From: Arthrobacter pityocampae
GTDB lineage: Bacteria > Actinomycetota > Actinomycetes > Actinomycetales > Micrococcaceae
Assembly (NCBI RefSeq): GCF_002927275.1
Contig: NZ_PRKW01000002.1
Coordinates: 434,001 to 498,000, forward strand
Direction of reading: 5' to 3'
Length of the DNA stretch: 64,000 nucleotides
Within the stretch, counting starts at the first letter, position 1, and each line of letters opens with the position of its first letter. A model generated the notes under the pieces. The model made no database searches. It was not told where the DNA came from and saw only the letters and a list, made by a program, of their open reading frames with translations. Shown piece after piece: positions 16,938 to 25,973 of the stretch. The position numbers and the translations under genes were made by a program.

Positions 16938-18143
16938 TCAGTCGAGGTAGTCCCTCAGGACCTGGGACCGTGAGGGGTGACGCAGCTTCGACATGGTCTT
17001 CGACTCGATCTGGCGGATGCGCTCACGCGTGACGCCGTAGACCTTACCGATCTCGTCCAGCGTCTTCGGCTGTCCGTCGGTCAGGCCGAAGCGCATGGCC
17101 ACCACGCCGGCTTCCCGCTCGGAGAGGGTGTCCAGCACGGAGTGGAGCTGCTCCTGCAGGAGTGTGAAGCTCACGGCGTCGGCCGGTACAACGGCCTCGG
17201 AGTCCTCGATCAGGTCACCGAACTCCGAATCGCCGTCCTCGCCGAGCGGCGTGTGCAGGGAGATGGGCTCGCGGCCGTACTTCTGGACCTCGACGACCTT
17301 CTCGGGCGTCATGTCGAGCTCGAGGGCGAGTTCCTCCGGGGTCGGTTCCCGCCCGAGGTCCTGCAGCATCTGCCGCTGGACGCGGGCCAGCTTGTTGATG
17401 ACCTCCACCATGTGGACGGGGATGCGGATGGTCCGGGCCTGGTCCGCCATCGCGCGGGTGATCGCCTGGCGGATCCACCAGGTCGCATAGGTCGAGAACT
17501 TGAAGCCCTTGGTGTAGTCGAACTTCTCGACCGCGCGGATCAGGCCGAGATTGCCTTCCTGGATGAGGTCGAGGAAGAGCATGCCGCGCCCGGTGTAGCG
17601 CTTGGCCAGGGACACGACGAGGCGGAGGTTCGCCTCGAGCAGGTGGTTCTTGGCCCGCTTGCCGTCGTGGATCACGAATTCGAGTTCGCGCTTCAGCTTC
17701 GGATCCATGTCCGGATCGGCGGCGATCTTCTCCTCGGCGAAGAGGCCGGCCTCGATGCGCAGGGCCAGGTCCACTTCCTGCTCGGCGTTCAGCAGGGCGA
17801 CCTTGCCGATCTGCTTGAGGTAGTCCTTGACGGGGTCCGCAGTGGCACCGGCGGAGACGACCTGCTGCGCAGGTGCGTCGTCGTCGTCGGCATCGGAGTA
17901 GACGAAGCCGGTGCTCGTCCCGACCTCGGGGGTCTCGGGCTTCGCGTCCTCGGCATCGACCTCGATGGCAGGGTCCGTTGTGTCGGCGGTGTCCACGGAA
18001 CCCTCGGCGTCCGCGGCCGAGGCCTTGGCTGCGGCAGCCGACGAAGCGGCCTTGGTCGCGGGCTTCTTGGCCGCTACCCGTCGCTTGGTAGTGGTGGTAC
18101 CAGCGTCTGGCGACGCCGGTGCTGCTGTCTTCTTGACCGACAC
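16938..18143 (-). CDS. rpoD: Primary RNA polymerase sigma factor
   Basis: A 401-residue group 1 sigma-70 factor (SigA/HrdB type). After an acidic, alanine-rich N-terminus of about 100 residues come region 1.2 ([20 protein letters not shown]), region 2 ([20 protein letters not shown], then [20 protein letters not shown] for -10 recognition), region 3 and region 4 ([20 protein letters not shown]) for -35 recognition, ending SQVLRDYLD. It directs transcription of housekeeping genes. It starts at GTG 18143 behind GAAAGG. The length is shorter than E. coli RpoD because the non-conserved insert between regions 1 and 2 is missing, as is usual in actinobacteria. Confidence 0.96.
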   Translation of the reverse strand: MSVKKTAAPASPDAGTTTTKRRVAAKKPATKAASSAAAAKASAADAEGSVDTADTTDPAIEVDAEDAKPETPEVGTSTGFVYSDADDDDAPAQQVVSAGATADPVKDYLKQIGKVALLNAEQEVDLALRIEAGLFAEEKIAADPDMDPKLKRELEFVIHDGKRAKNHLLEANLRLVVSLAKRYTGRGMLFLDLIQEGNLGLIRAVEKFDYTKGFKFSTYATWWIRQAITRAMADQARTIRIPVHMVEVINKLARVQRQMLQDLGREPTPEELALELDMTPEKVVEVQKYGREPISLHTPLGEDGDSEFGDLIEDSEAVVPADAVSFTLLQEQLHSVLDTLSEREAGVVAMRFGLTDGQPKTLDEIGKVYGVTRERIRQIESKTMSKLRHPSRSQVLRDYLD

Positions 18144-18455
18144 AGAGAACCTTTCGTACGGCGGTGTGTGGCATCGTCAGAGGGACAACACCACTATGAC
18201 CCTGTCAAGTCCGCGCTCGATACCAGATGAACACTGCCCGGGACAGTTCCCAAGGGAACGGTCCCGCAGCCCTCGCTATTCCCCCGGGAGCCGCTTGTCA
18301 GCGACCGCCTGCGTGGGAATGCTCGGTGATGTTCTGGTGCACGGACCCAACCGGGTCTCAACTTTCATTGTCTCACGGTTCGCTGCCCCGCCGGAAATCA
18401 CCCCGCGGCCGGCGGGCCGCTCCGTCCCGCCGGGTCCGCGGAGCCTGGCCTCGCC
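18144..18455 (-). promoter_or_regulatory. rpoD: rpoD upstream region with TTGACA element and 26-bp near-palindrome
   Basis: This gene-free 312-bp stretch should contain the rpoD promoter. On the minus strand a consensus TTGACA lies at 18213-18208; no equally good -10 hexamer stands at the standard distance. Farther upstream, 18240-18265 is a 26-bp dyad with the perfect core GTTCCCAAGGGAAC and flanking GGGAC/GTCCC arms broken by one mismatch. It could be an operator or the end of another transcript; nothing in the sequence decides this. Confidence 0.5.
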
Positions 18456-19934
18456 TCAGGCTGCGACACGCAGGGCCGCCGCGGCACCCTCCGTCCAGGC
18501 GGTGGTGCGGCTCCGCGCCCAGACCGGGAGCCCTCCGCGGCGCAGGAGTTCGTGCAGCAGACGCGCGAGGCGGTAGCCGGGCACGGCCCGCTCCGCCGCG
18601 TCGAGGAAGACGGCCGCCCGTGATCCCCGACCCCGCGCGTATTCGAACCAGGCGCTCATGGTGAGGGCCGCGGCACAGGACTCACCGTCCGACACCGCAG
18701 CGAGCCGCGCGAGGAGGATACTCATGGCGTCGACGCGGTCCCACGCGATCGCGCCGGGGTACCTGCCCGCCAGCACGTCCGCATAGCGCAGGGCCCCGGC
18801 ACCGCAGGAGGCGGGCCCGGCCGTCCGCGGCTCCGGGTAGCGGGCGTCGGACCCGGCCTCGGGCCGTCCACCCGGTCCGGGGTCTGCGTCGGGCCCGGCC
18901 TCGAATTCGGATTCGGGATCGAGGCCGGCGTCGACTTCTGCAGCGACACCCGCCGCGCGGACCGCCGCCACGGCATCGTGGAGCGGACCGCACCTGCGTA
19001 CCTCCGGCAGGACCCCTGCGGCGGCAGGACCTCCGTCCGGTGTCGAGGGCGTGTCGGCCCGCGGGCCCGGAGTGAGCAATCCGCAGCCCGCGGCGCCGTC
19101 CACTGCTGCTGCGGATCCGAGGCACGCGCTGACGAGGAGGAAGTCGCGGACCGCCCGCGCCTCGACGCTCGCGAGGAGGAACCCGGCGACGTCGGGCTCG
19201 GCCTCCGCGTCGAACTCCCCGAAGCGGTGGAGGACGGCGTCCCACAGTGCGGATGTCGCGCGGAACTGGTCGGGGGTCGTCCACCGGCCGGCGCAGCACG
19301 CGGCATAGTGCGCCTGCGCGGTCTCGACGGCCCGGATCACCGCGTCCGGGGCTGCCGTCCGCGCGGTGGCCCGCTCGGCGACGGACGGTGCGGCCCGGAG
19401 GACGGCGTCGGGTGCGGAGGCGTCGAAGGCACTCCCGCCGAAGATCAGCTCGGCGTTCAGCGCGCTGTGCGCCACGGTGTCGAGGGGGTGGCCCGGCCAG
19501 GGGCAGCACTCCTCCTCGAGACAGAAGAAGTCCCGCCACGCGGACCGCGAGACGAGCCAGCCACCCCGGACGGGCAGGCCCGCGGTATCGAGGACGTCCT
19601 CGAGGGTGAGCACCGTCCCGCTGCGCGGCGCCGGGGCTCCTAGCCCCCAGGGCTCCTCGGTGTACACGACGACGAGCGTGCCGTCGGCGTCGAGGTCGCC
19701 CTCCAGGAACGAGAGCACGCCGTGGGCGAACCCGAGCGGGTCCGCCCCGGCGTCGGGGAGGTCCACCCGCAGTGTGGCCCCGAGCTTCCGGCCGGCGGTG
19801 GTCAGGACCACCAGGCTCTCGGAGGGCAGGAAGCCGAGGGCGTGCGGGATGTAGGAGAGGATGTCGGCCGGTGAGCTGACCACGAGGGACGGTGACGCCG
19901 GGGTGCCCGGTACCGGGCTGGAAGGAGATGACAT
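18456..19934 (-). CDS. DUF4192 domain-containing protein
   Basis: A 492-residue protein of unknown function. It has the DUF4192 N-terminus PADILSYIPHALGFLPSESL followed by VVLT, then DLPDAGADPLGFAHGVLSFL, and RGGWLVSRSAWRDFFCLEEE with a CC pair near residue 160. The C-terminal part includes GRYPGAIAWDRVDAMSILLA and WFEYARGRGSRAAVFLDAAE, both also typical of the family. Between them (about residues 300-390) lies a family-variable insert rich in Asp, Gly and Pro. DUF4192 proteins are restricted to actinobacteria and often sit near rpoD. The ATG at 19934 is chosen because the open frame upstream of it is shadow coding and a GGAG-like site precedes it. Confidence 0.88.
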   Translation of the reverse strand: MSSPSSPVPGTPASPSLVVSSPADILSYIPHALGFLPSESLVVLTTAGRKLGATLRVDLPDAGADPLGFAHGVLSFLEGDLDADGTLVVVYTEEPWGLGAPAPRSGTVLTLEDVLDTAGLPVRGGWLVSRSAWRDFFCLEEECCPWPGHPLDTVAHSALNAELIFGGSAFDASAPDAVLRAAPSVAERATARTAAPDAVIRAVETAQAHYAACCAGRWTTPDQFRATSALWDAVLHRFGEFDAEAEPDVAGFLLASVEARAVRDFLLVSACLGSAAAVDGAAGCGLLTPGPRADTPSTPDGGPAAAGVLPEVRRCGPLHDAVAAVRAAGVAAEVDAGLDPESEFEAGPDADPGPGGRPEAGSDARYPEPRTAGPASCGAGALRYADVLAGRYPGAIAWDRVDAMSILLARLAAVSDGESCAAALTMSAWFEYARGRGSRAAVFLDAAERAVPGYRLARLLHELLRRGGLPVWARSRTTAWTEGAAAALRVAA

Positions 19935-20046
19935 GCCGCCAGCCTGCTCCCGCCACCCGCCGGTCGCACGGGAGTCCCGGCTTATGTGGACAACCCCGGC
20001 CCGGACAGGAGCCGACCGGAGCGGACCGCAGCCGTCCGACCGACCC

Positions 20047-21378
20047 CTACCGGCCCCGGGCGGCCCGCTGCTCGCGGCGGCGCCGGCGTTCGCGGGCCAG
20101 GGCGTCACGGAGCGGCGGCACGACGACGCCCTGCTCGGCCATCCTGCGGCGGACCCTCCGCCTCGCGATGACGACGGCCGTGGCGCCGACGGCCAGGACG
20201 AGGATCTGCACGGACATGGCCAGGCGGAAGGACGGCAGCGCGTACAGGTCGCCCTGCGAGAACCCGGTACCGAGCAGGATGTCCAGGACGGTCCCGATGG
20301 CGAACATGGTCAGCAGGGACGCCAGGAAGCCCCCGATGTTCACGATCCCGGTGGCGGTCCCCATGCGTGCCGCAGGGTTGAACGTGCGGGCGAAGTCGAA
20401 GGCGATCATGGATCCCGGCCCCCCGACGGCGAGCGCCACCACCAGCAGGGTCAGGAGGACGAGGGGGGCCGGTCCCGGATAGAGGAGGACCGCGAGCCAG
20501 GCCCCGGCCATCAGGGCGGCGATCGCGAGCACCATGGTGGAGCGGCGGAGGGGGTGCCGGCCCACGTACCGGCCGAGGAGGGGTCCGCAGACGATTCCGA
20601 CGGCGACGAACAGGGTCATCAGCGCCGACGCCGCGCCCTCGCCCACCTTCTCGGCCCGCACCAGGTAGGGGTAGCCCCACATGAGGACGAAGACGGTGCC
20701 GGGGAACTGGATGGTGAAGTGCGTCCACAGGCCCAGCCGCGTGCCAGGCTGCTTCCAGGCGGCGGCGAGGGAGGTGCCCGTCTCCCGGATGGTCTGGACG
20801 GTCCGGGTGCCGGCGACGGGCGAGTCCCGGATCAGGACGACCGCGAGCAGGACGGCGAGCGCGGACAGGGCTGCAGCCGAGAGGAACGCGGACTGCCAGC
20901 CGGCCACGGACAGCACGGCGACGAACGGGAGGACGGACACCACCTGACCGAGCTGGCCGATGATCCCCGTCCACTGCGTGAGGACGGGGATGCGGCGCGG
21001 TTCGAACCATGCGGGGAGCAGTCGGAGGACGCTGATGAACGTCATGGCGTCCCCCGCGCCCACGAGCAGGCGGCCCGCGATGCCGGCTCCGACCGTATCC
21101 GCGAAGGCCAGGTGCGCCTGCCCCAACGCCATGAGCACGCCGCCGGTGACGATCAGCGTCCTCGGTCCCCACCGGTCGACGAGGACACCGACGGGCACCT
21201 GCAGACCGGCGTAGACGAGCAGCTGGACGACGGTGAAGACCGACAGCTGCGAGGCCGAGGCGCTGAAGCGGTCCGTCGCCTCGAGGCCGGCCACGCCGAA
21301 CGTGGTGCGCTGCGTGACGGCGACGAGGTAGGCCGCGACCCCAGCCGCCCAGACCAGGAGTGCCCGCGAAGAATTCAC
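20047..21378 (-). CDS. Major facilitator superfamily transporter
   Basis: A 443-residue permease with about twelve hydrophobic segments. The loop 2-3 signature reads VPVGVLVDRWGPRTLIVTGG, matching the MFS motif GxxxDRxGRR, and the second half repeats a related pattern (GPLLGRYVGRHPLRRSTMVL). The overall feel is of the nitrate/nitrite-hexuronate-like drug:H+ antiporter group, but no substrate can be named. It starts at GTG 21378, 7 bp after the PAC2 gene, with an AGG ribosome site; an ATG closer to that stop reads into TGA after two codons. The spacing suggests co-transcription with the PAC2 gene. Confidence 0.88.
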   Translation of the reverse strand: MNSSRALLVWAAGVAAYLVAVTQRTTFGVAGLEATDRFSASASQLSVFTVVQLLVYAGLQVPVGVLVDRWGPRTLIVTGGVLMALGQAHLAFADTVGAGIAGRLLVGAGDAMTFISVLRLLPAWFEPRRIPVLTQWTGIIGQLGQVVSVLPFVAVLSVAGWQSAFLSAAALSALAVLLAVVLIRDSPVAGTRTVQTIRETGTSLAAAWKQPGTRLGLWTHFTIQFPGTVFVLMWGYPYLVRAEKVGEGAASALMTLFVAVGIVCGPLLGRYVGRHPLRRSTMVLAIAALMAGAWLAVLLYPGPAPLVLLTLLVVALAVGGPGSMIAFDFARTFNPAARMGTATGIVNIGGFLASLLTMFAIGTVLDILLGTGFSQGDLYALPSFRLAMSVQILVLAVGATAVVIARRRVRRRMAEQGVVVPPLRDALARERRRRREQRAARGR

Positions 21379-21385
21379 CTGCCCA

Positions 21386-22450
21386 TTATCCAGCGGCGGG
21401 CGCGCCGTCCTGTCCGTCGTCGCGCCCGTCCGGGGTGCCGGGCTTCGACGCGGCCCCGGTCTCCGGCGTGGCATCGGGGCGGTCGTAGTCGATGGCCGTG
21501 GTCCCGAGGAACTCGGTGTCCCAGAGCAGCGTCGACTCCTCCTCCGCCTGCGGGCTCGCCAGGTAGGCCTCGACGGCGGCGCCCAACTCCTCCGCGCTGG
21601 CGAGCTCGCTGTTCTCCTTCACCAGGAGCGATTTCCGGGCGACGCCCTCGGCGTACTCGTCGTAGCGCTTCTCGAGCGAGGCGACGACGGACTGCACCTC
21701 CGAGGAGTTGTCGACCTGCCGGGCGATCTGCCGTTCGACGTCGCGCCCCGTCTCCCGCAGGCGGTCGGTGGGGAGGACGAGTCCGGCGGTCGCGCCCAGG
21801 TACTCGAGGCCCGCCACGGCGGCGGGCGGGTACTCGGCCTCAGCGAGGTAGTGGGGCACGTGGATGACGTGCCCGACGACGTCGTGCCCGGCCTCGACCA
21901 GCCGCAGCTCCAGCACGTGCCCGATGGAGGCCTGCAGTTCGGCCGTGGGACGCCAGGCGTTCATGCCGTCGATGAGGTCGGACCGGTTGCCGTGCAGCGT
22001 GACGCCGATCGGCCGCGTGTGCGGGACGGGCATCGGGATCGCGTGGATCCACGAGGTCATCGGCACGTCCAGGTCCTCGACGAGTCCGACGACGGCGCTC
22101 GCGAAACGCTCCCACTGGAAGTCCGGCTCGGCGCCGGTCAGCAGCAGGAAGGGCTCACCGAGCCCGTCGTACAGGCGGTGCAGTTCGAGCCGGTGCGGCC
22201 GGTAGTCCGTCAGGTGGTCCTCGGCGAACGTGATCTTCGGGCGGCGGCCGCGGTAGTCCATGAGCTGGTCGGCGTCGAACACCGCGACGGGCTCGTGCTC
22301 GAGCACCTCGAGGAGTTCCTCGCTGACCTGCGAGACGACCTGCCCGGCGTCCATGAAGCCGGTCAGGCTCACCAGCAGGGGAAGGCCCCGGCTCGCGGGG
22401 TGGTCGAAGGCATCGGTGTCGGCGGTGTACAGGGTTCGTGGATCCAGCAT
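21386..22450 (-). CDS. PAC2-family protein (proteasome assembly chaperone-like)
   Basis: A 354-residue protein with the PAC2 pattern: LPLLVSLTGFMDAGQVVSQV, FDADQLMDYRGRRPKITF, LLTGAEPDFQWERF and IPMPVPHTRPIGVTLHGNRS. PAC2 proteins in archaea and eukaryotes assist proteasome assembly; the actinobacterial members are uncharacterised and share a phosphorylase-like fold. The C-terminal 100 residues are charged and probably helical (SLEKRYDEYAEGVARKSLLV), followed by a disordered acidic tail. It is divergent from pepA across 174 bp and leads into the MFS gene. Confidence 0.9.
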   Translation of the reverse strand: MLDPRTLYTADTDAFDHPASRGLPLLVSLTGFMDAGQVVSQVSEELLEVLEHEPVAVFDADQLMDYRGRRPKITFAEDHLTDYRPHRLELHRLYDGLGEPFLLLTGAEPDFQWERFASAVVGLVEDLDVPMTSWIHAIPMPVPHTRPIGVTLHGNRSDLIDGMNAWRPTAELQASIGHVLELRLVEAGHDVVGHVIHVPHYLAEAEYPPAAVAGLEYLGATAGLVLPTDRLRETGRDVERQIARQVDNSSEVQSVVASLEKRYDEYAEGVARKSLLVKENSELASAEELGAAVEAYLASPQAEEESTLLWDTEFLGTTAIDYDRPDATPETGAASKPGTPDGRDDGQDGAPAAG

Positions 22451-22624
22451 GGCTCTCTCCTCGGGTCAGGTCCTGCATTCGTCAACACCGCCTGCGCCGG
22501 CTTCATTCCGGGGCGCCGCGGCACAGAGACTACGATCGTCAGGACGGTTCCCGGCCCACCGGATACCGGAACCACCCGCAACGCCGATCTGGACAACCCA
22601 GCCGGACACGAGGAGACAGATTCC

Positions 22625-24172
22625 GTGATCAAGACCACCGAGCTACACCTGACCGCTTCCGCGAAGGACCTCAAGAAGATTCCGAGCGACGCGCTCGTGA
22701 TCGCGGTCGCGAAGGGGGCCGACGGGCCCGTCCTGCTCGACAGCCCCCTCCCCGCGAAGGCCGCGCGCGCCCTCGGGGATTCCCTCCAGGTCCTCGGCAT
22801 CACCGGTGCCGCGGACGAGGTCCGCCGCTTCCCGGGCCTGCCCGAGACCGGCGCCGACTCCCTCGTGCTCTCCGGCGTCGGACCGGTGTCCGCCGGTGAG
22901 GTGCTCGCACCGGAGACCCTCCGCCGCGCCGCGGGCGCCGCGATCCGCCAGCTGACCGGGCTCGAGACCGTCGTCCTCGCCCTGCCCGCGGAGAGCGTCC
23001 TGGCCGCCGCCGCCGTCGCCGAGGGCGCCGCCTTCGGCGCGTACGCCTACGAGGGGCACAAGTCCGGGATCGCGGCGGACGGCACGGTCTCCCCGCCGAA
23101 GAACCGGGAGGCCGTCCGCGCCGTCGTCGTGTACACGCCGGTGGCCGACGACGCCGACCTGGCCCCGGCGCTCCGACGCGCCGTCATCCTCGGCAAGAAC
23201 GTGAACGCCACACGGACGCTCGTGAACCAGCCGCCGAGCCACCTCTACCCGGAGACCTTCGCGCAGGCCGCGAAGGAGCTCACGCGCGGTCTCCCCGTCA
23301 AGGTCACCGTGATGGACGAGAAGCGCCTCGAGCGCGACGGCTACGGCGGCCTCCTCGGCGTCGGCAAGGGATCCTCGCGACCCCCGCGCATGGTCAAGGT
23401 GGAGTACTCCCCCGCCAAGTCCGCCGTGCACCTCGCCCTCGTGGGCAAGGGCATCACCTTCGATTCCGGCGGACTCTCGCTGAAGCCCGCCGCCGGCATG
23501 CAGACCATGAAGCTGGACATGGCGGGCGCCGCCGTCGTCCTCACCACGCTCCTCGCCGTCGCCGAGCTGGGCCTGCCCGCCAAGGTCACCGCCTGGCTCT
23601 GCCTGGCCGAGAACATGCCCTCCGGCACCGCGCAGCGCCCCGAGGACGTCCTGTCCATCTACGGCGGGCGCACCGTCGAGGTCCTCAACACCGACGCCGA
23701 GGGCCGCCTGGTCCTCGCCGACGGACTCGCCGCCGCGAGCGAGGAGTCCCCGGACGCCATCATCGACATCGCGACCCTCACGGGAGCGCAGATGATCGCC
23801 CTCGGCACGCGGGTCTCCGGCGTCATGGGCGACGACGGCGTCCGGGACGCCGTCAAGGCCGCCGCGGACCGCGCGGGCGAGCAGTTCTGGCCCATGCCCC
23901 TGCCCGAGGAGCTGCGTCCCAGCCTCGAGTCGCAGGTCGCGGACCTCGCCAACATCGGCGAGCGGAACGGCGGGATGATGACCGCCGCGGTGTTCCTGCG
24001 CGAGTTCGTCGGTCAGGTCGACGGCGAGAAGATCCCCTGGGCACACCTCGACATCGCCGGACCGGCCTTCAACGAGGGCGGCGCGTACGGGTACACCCCG
24101 AAGGCGGGCACCGGCGTCGGGGTCCGCACCCTGCTGGCGTACGTCGAGGACGTCCTCGCCCGCACCGCGTGA
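22625..24172 (+). CDS. pepA: Leucyl aminopeptidase (M17)
   Basis: A 515-residue cytosolic aminopeptidase that removes N-terminal residues, preferring Leu. Two metal-binding motifs are clear: GKGITFDSGGLSLKP and the family signature NTDAEGRLVLAD, with the active-site Lys in the first and Arg in the second. TLTGAQMIALG follows. M17 enzymes form hexamers with two metal ions per subunit. The start is GTG 22625, preceded by GAGGAGACAG; longer in-frame sequence upstream is antisense to the PAC2 gene. Length is typical for the family. Confidence 0.95.
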   Translation: MIKTTELHLTASAKDLKKIPSDALVIAVAKGADGPVLLDSPLPAKAARALGDSLQVLGITGAADEVRRFPGLPETGADSLVLSGVGPVSAGEVLAPETLRRAAGAAIRQLTGLETVVLALPAESVLAAAAVAEGAAFGAYAYEGHKSGIAADGTVSPPKNREAVRAVVVYTPVADDADLAPALRRAVILGKNVNATRTLVNQPPSHLYPETFAQAAKELTRGLPVKVTVMDEKRLERDGYGGLLGVGKGSSRPPRMVKVEYSPAKSAVHLALVGKGITFDSGGLSLKPAAGMQTMKLDMAGAAVVLTTLLAVAELGLPAKVTAWLCLAENMPSGTAQRPEDVLSIYGGRTVEVLNTDAEGRLVLADGLAAASEESPDAIIDIATLTGAQMIALGTRVSGVMGDDGVRDAVKAAADRAGEQFWPMPLPEELRPSLESQVADLANIGERNGGMMTAAVFLREFVGQVDGEKIPWAHLDIAGPAFNEGGAYGYTPKAGTGVGVRTLLAYVEDVLARTA

Positions 24173-24437
24173 CCTCCGGGGCGCCGGGACGGCATCCCGG
24201 CCCGGCGCCCCGACCCCTCCCGTCCCCGCCGCCTCTCCCCGATCAGGTGAGAATGCGCACATCGGCCGGCAACCGCCGGACGCGCACGCGCTCCAAGTGG
24301 ATGCAGGCCACAACTGGGGATAGGGTGAAAAACAAGGGTACGAAGCACCTGCGACCGCACTGCGACCGCATCAGTCATCACCGATCTATCAACCGACGCG
24401 CCCTGCGCGTCAACAGACCACGCGAGGGAGCGTCCAA
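24173..24437 (+). promoter_or_regulatory. lpd: Upstream region of lpd
   Basis: A 265-bp gap without a gene. GGATAGGGTGAAAAAC at about 24318-24333 offers a plausible -10 (TAGGGT), but I see no good -35 at 16-19 bp. The last 100 bases before the GTG would form the mRNA leader and end in GAGGGAGCG. Confidence 0.35.
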
Positions 24438-25820
24438 GTGGCCGCATCGGCAACTGCGCAAGAATTCGACATCCTGGTACTCGGTGGAGGCAGCGGCGGC
24501 TACGCCGCGGCTCTCCGCGCGGTGCAGCTGGGCTTCACCGTGGGACTCATCGAGAAGGGCAAGCTCGGCGGCACCTGCCTCCACAACGGCTGCATCCCCA
24601 CGAAGGCGCTCCTGCACTCGGCCGAGATCGCCGACGGCGCCCGCGACGCCGAGAAGTACGGGGTCAAGGCCACCTTCGAGTCGATCGACATGAACGCCGT
24701 CAACGCGTACAAGGACGGCATCATCGCCGGCAAGTACCGGGGGCTGCAGGGACTCATCAAGTCCAAGGGCATCACGGTCATCGAGGGCTCGGGCAAGCTC
24801 GCGTCGGAGAACACCATCGACGTCGACGGCACCGTCTACACCGGCAAGCACATCGTCCTGGCCACCGGTTCCTTCTCGCGCAGCCTCCCGGGCCTGGAGA
24901 TCGGCGGCAAGGTCATCACCTCGGACCAGGCACTCACCATGGACTTCGTCCCGAAGTCCGTGATCATCCTCGGCGGCGGCGTCATCGGCTGCGAGTTCGC
25001 GTCCGTGTGGAAGTCCTTCGGCGTGGACGTCACCATCATCGAGGCACTGCCCTCCCTCGTCCCGAACGAGGACGCCTCCATCGTCAAGGGCTTCGAGCGG
25101 GCGTTCAAGAAGCGCGGCATCAAGTTCAACACCGGCACCCGCTTCAAGTCCGTCGAGCAGAACGACGACGGCGTCGTCGTGTCCCTCGAGGACGGCAAGA
25201 CCTTCGAGGCGGACCTCATGCTCGTCGCCGTCGGGCGCGGGCCCGTCACGAAGGACCTCGGGTACGAAGCGGCCGGCCTGACCATGGACCGCGGCTTCGT
25301 CATCACCGACGAGCGCCTCCACACCGGCGTCGGGAACATCTACGCGATCGGGGACATCGTCCCCGGCCTGCAGCTGGCTCACCGCGGCTTCCAGCAGGGC
25401 ATCTTCGTGGCGGAGGAGATCGGCGGCCTGAAGCCCGTCGTCGTCGCCGACCTGAACATCCCCAAGGTCACCTACAGCGATCCCGAGATCGCCTCCGTGG
25501 GGTACACCGAGAAGGCCGCCCGCGAGAAGTTCGGCGACGACCGCGTCGAGACGCACGAGTACAACCTCGCCGGCAACGGCAAGAGCTCGATCATCGGCAC
25601 CGGCGGCCTCGTGAAGCTCGTCCGCGAGAAGGACGGCCCGATCGTGGGGGTCCACATGCTCGGCAGCCGCATGGGCGAGCAGATCGGCGAAGCACAGCTG
25701 ATCGTCAACTGGGAGGCGTACCCCGAGGACGTGGCACCGCTCATCCACGCCCACCCCACGCAGAACGAGGCCCTCGGCGAGGCCCACCTCGCCCTGGCCG
25801 GCAAGCCGCTGCACGGCTGA
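24438..25820 (+). CDS. lpd: Dihydrolipoyl dehydrogenase (E3)
   Basis: A 460-residue flavoprotein that reoxidises dihydrolipoamide on the E2 subunits of pyruvate, 2-oxoglutarate and branched-chain dehydrogenase complexes, passing electrons to NAD+. The FAD site is LVLGGGSGGYAAALRA; the redox disulfide is GGTCLHNGCIPTKALL (Cys47, Cys52); the NAD site is VIILGGGVIGCEFASVW; and the dimer-interface base is in HAHPTQNEALGEA near the C-terminus. It starts at GTG 24438. The E2 gene sucB follows 153 bp later, and lipB/lipA lie 6 kb away. Confidence 0.96.
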   Translation: MAASATAQEFDILVLGGGSGGYAAALRAVQLGFTVGLIEKGKLGGTCLHNGCIPTKALLHSAEIADGARDAEKYGVKATFESIDMNAVNAYKDGIIAGKYRGLQGLIKSKGITVIEGSGKLASENTIDVDGTVYTGKHIVLATGSFSRSLPGLEIGGKVITSDQALTMDFVPKSVIILGGGVIGCEFASVWKSFGVDVTIIEALPSLVPNEDASIVKGFERAFKKRGIKFNTGTRFKSVEQNDDGVVVSLEDGKTFEADLMLVAVGRGPVTKDLGYEAAGLTMDRGFVITDERLHTGVGNIYAIGDIVPGLQLAHRGFQQGIFVAEEIGGLKPVVVADLNIPKVTYSDPEIASVGYTEKAAREKFGDDRVETHEYNLAGNGKSSIIGTGGLVKLVREKDGPIVGVHMLGSRMGEQIGEAQLIVNWEAYPEDVAPLIHAHPTQNEALGEAHLALAGKPLHG

Positions 25821-25851
25821 CGCGCAACACCCCAGGTACACCACCGGCTTG

Positions 25852-25874
25852 GTCCACGCCCCGAGGGCGTGGAC
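25852..25874 (+). terminator. Hairpin between lpd and sucB
   Basis: A perfect 10-bp stem, GTCCACGCCC with loop CGA, lies 31 bp after the lpd stop. No T-run follows; instead ACTAAGCTCGG comes next, which could be part of the sucB promoter. It may be a weak terminator or a stem that separates expression of the two genes. Confidence 0.4.
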
Positions 25875-25973
25875 TAAGCTCGGAAGCAGGAAATCCGAGC
25901 ACGTCCAGCTGGACCCGCCCCCCGCGTCGGCCAGCTGCCAAGGAACGATCTACGAAGGAGAAACGGGCGCACT

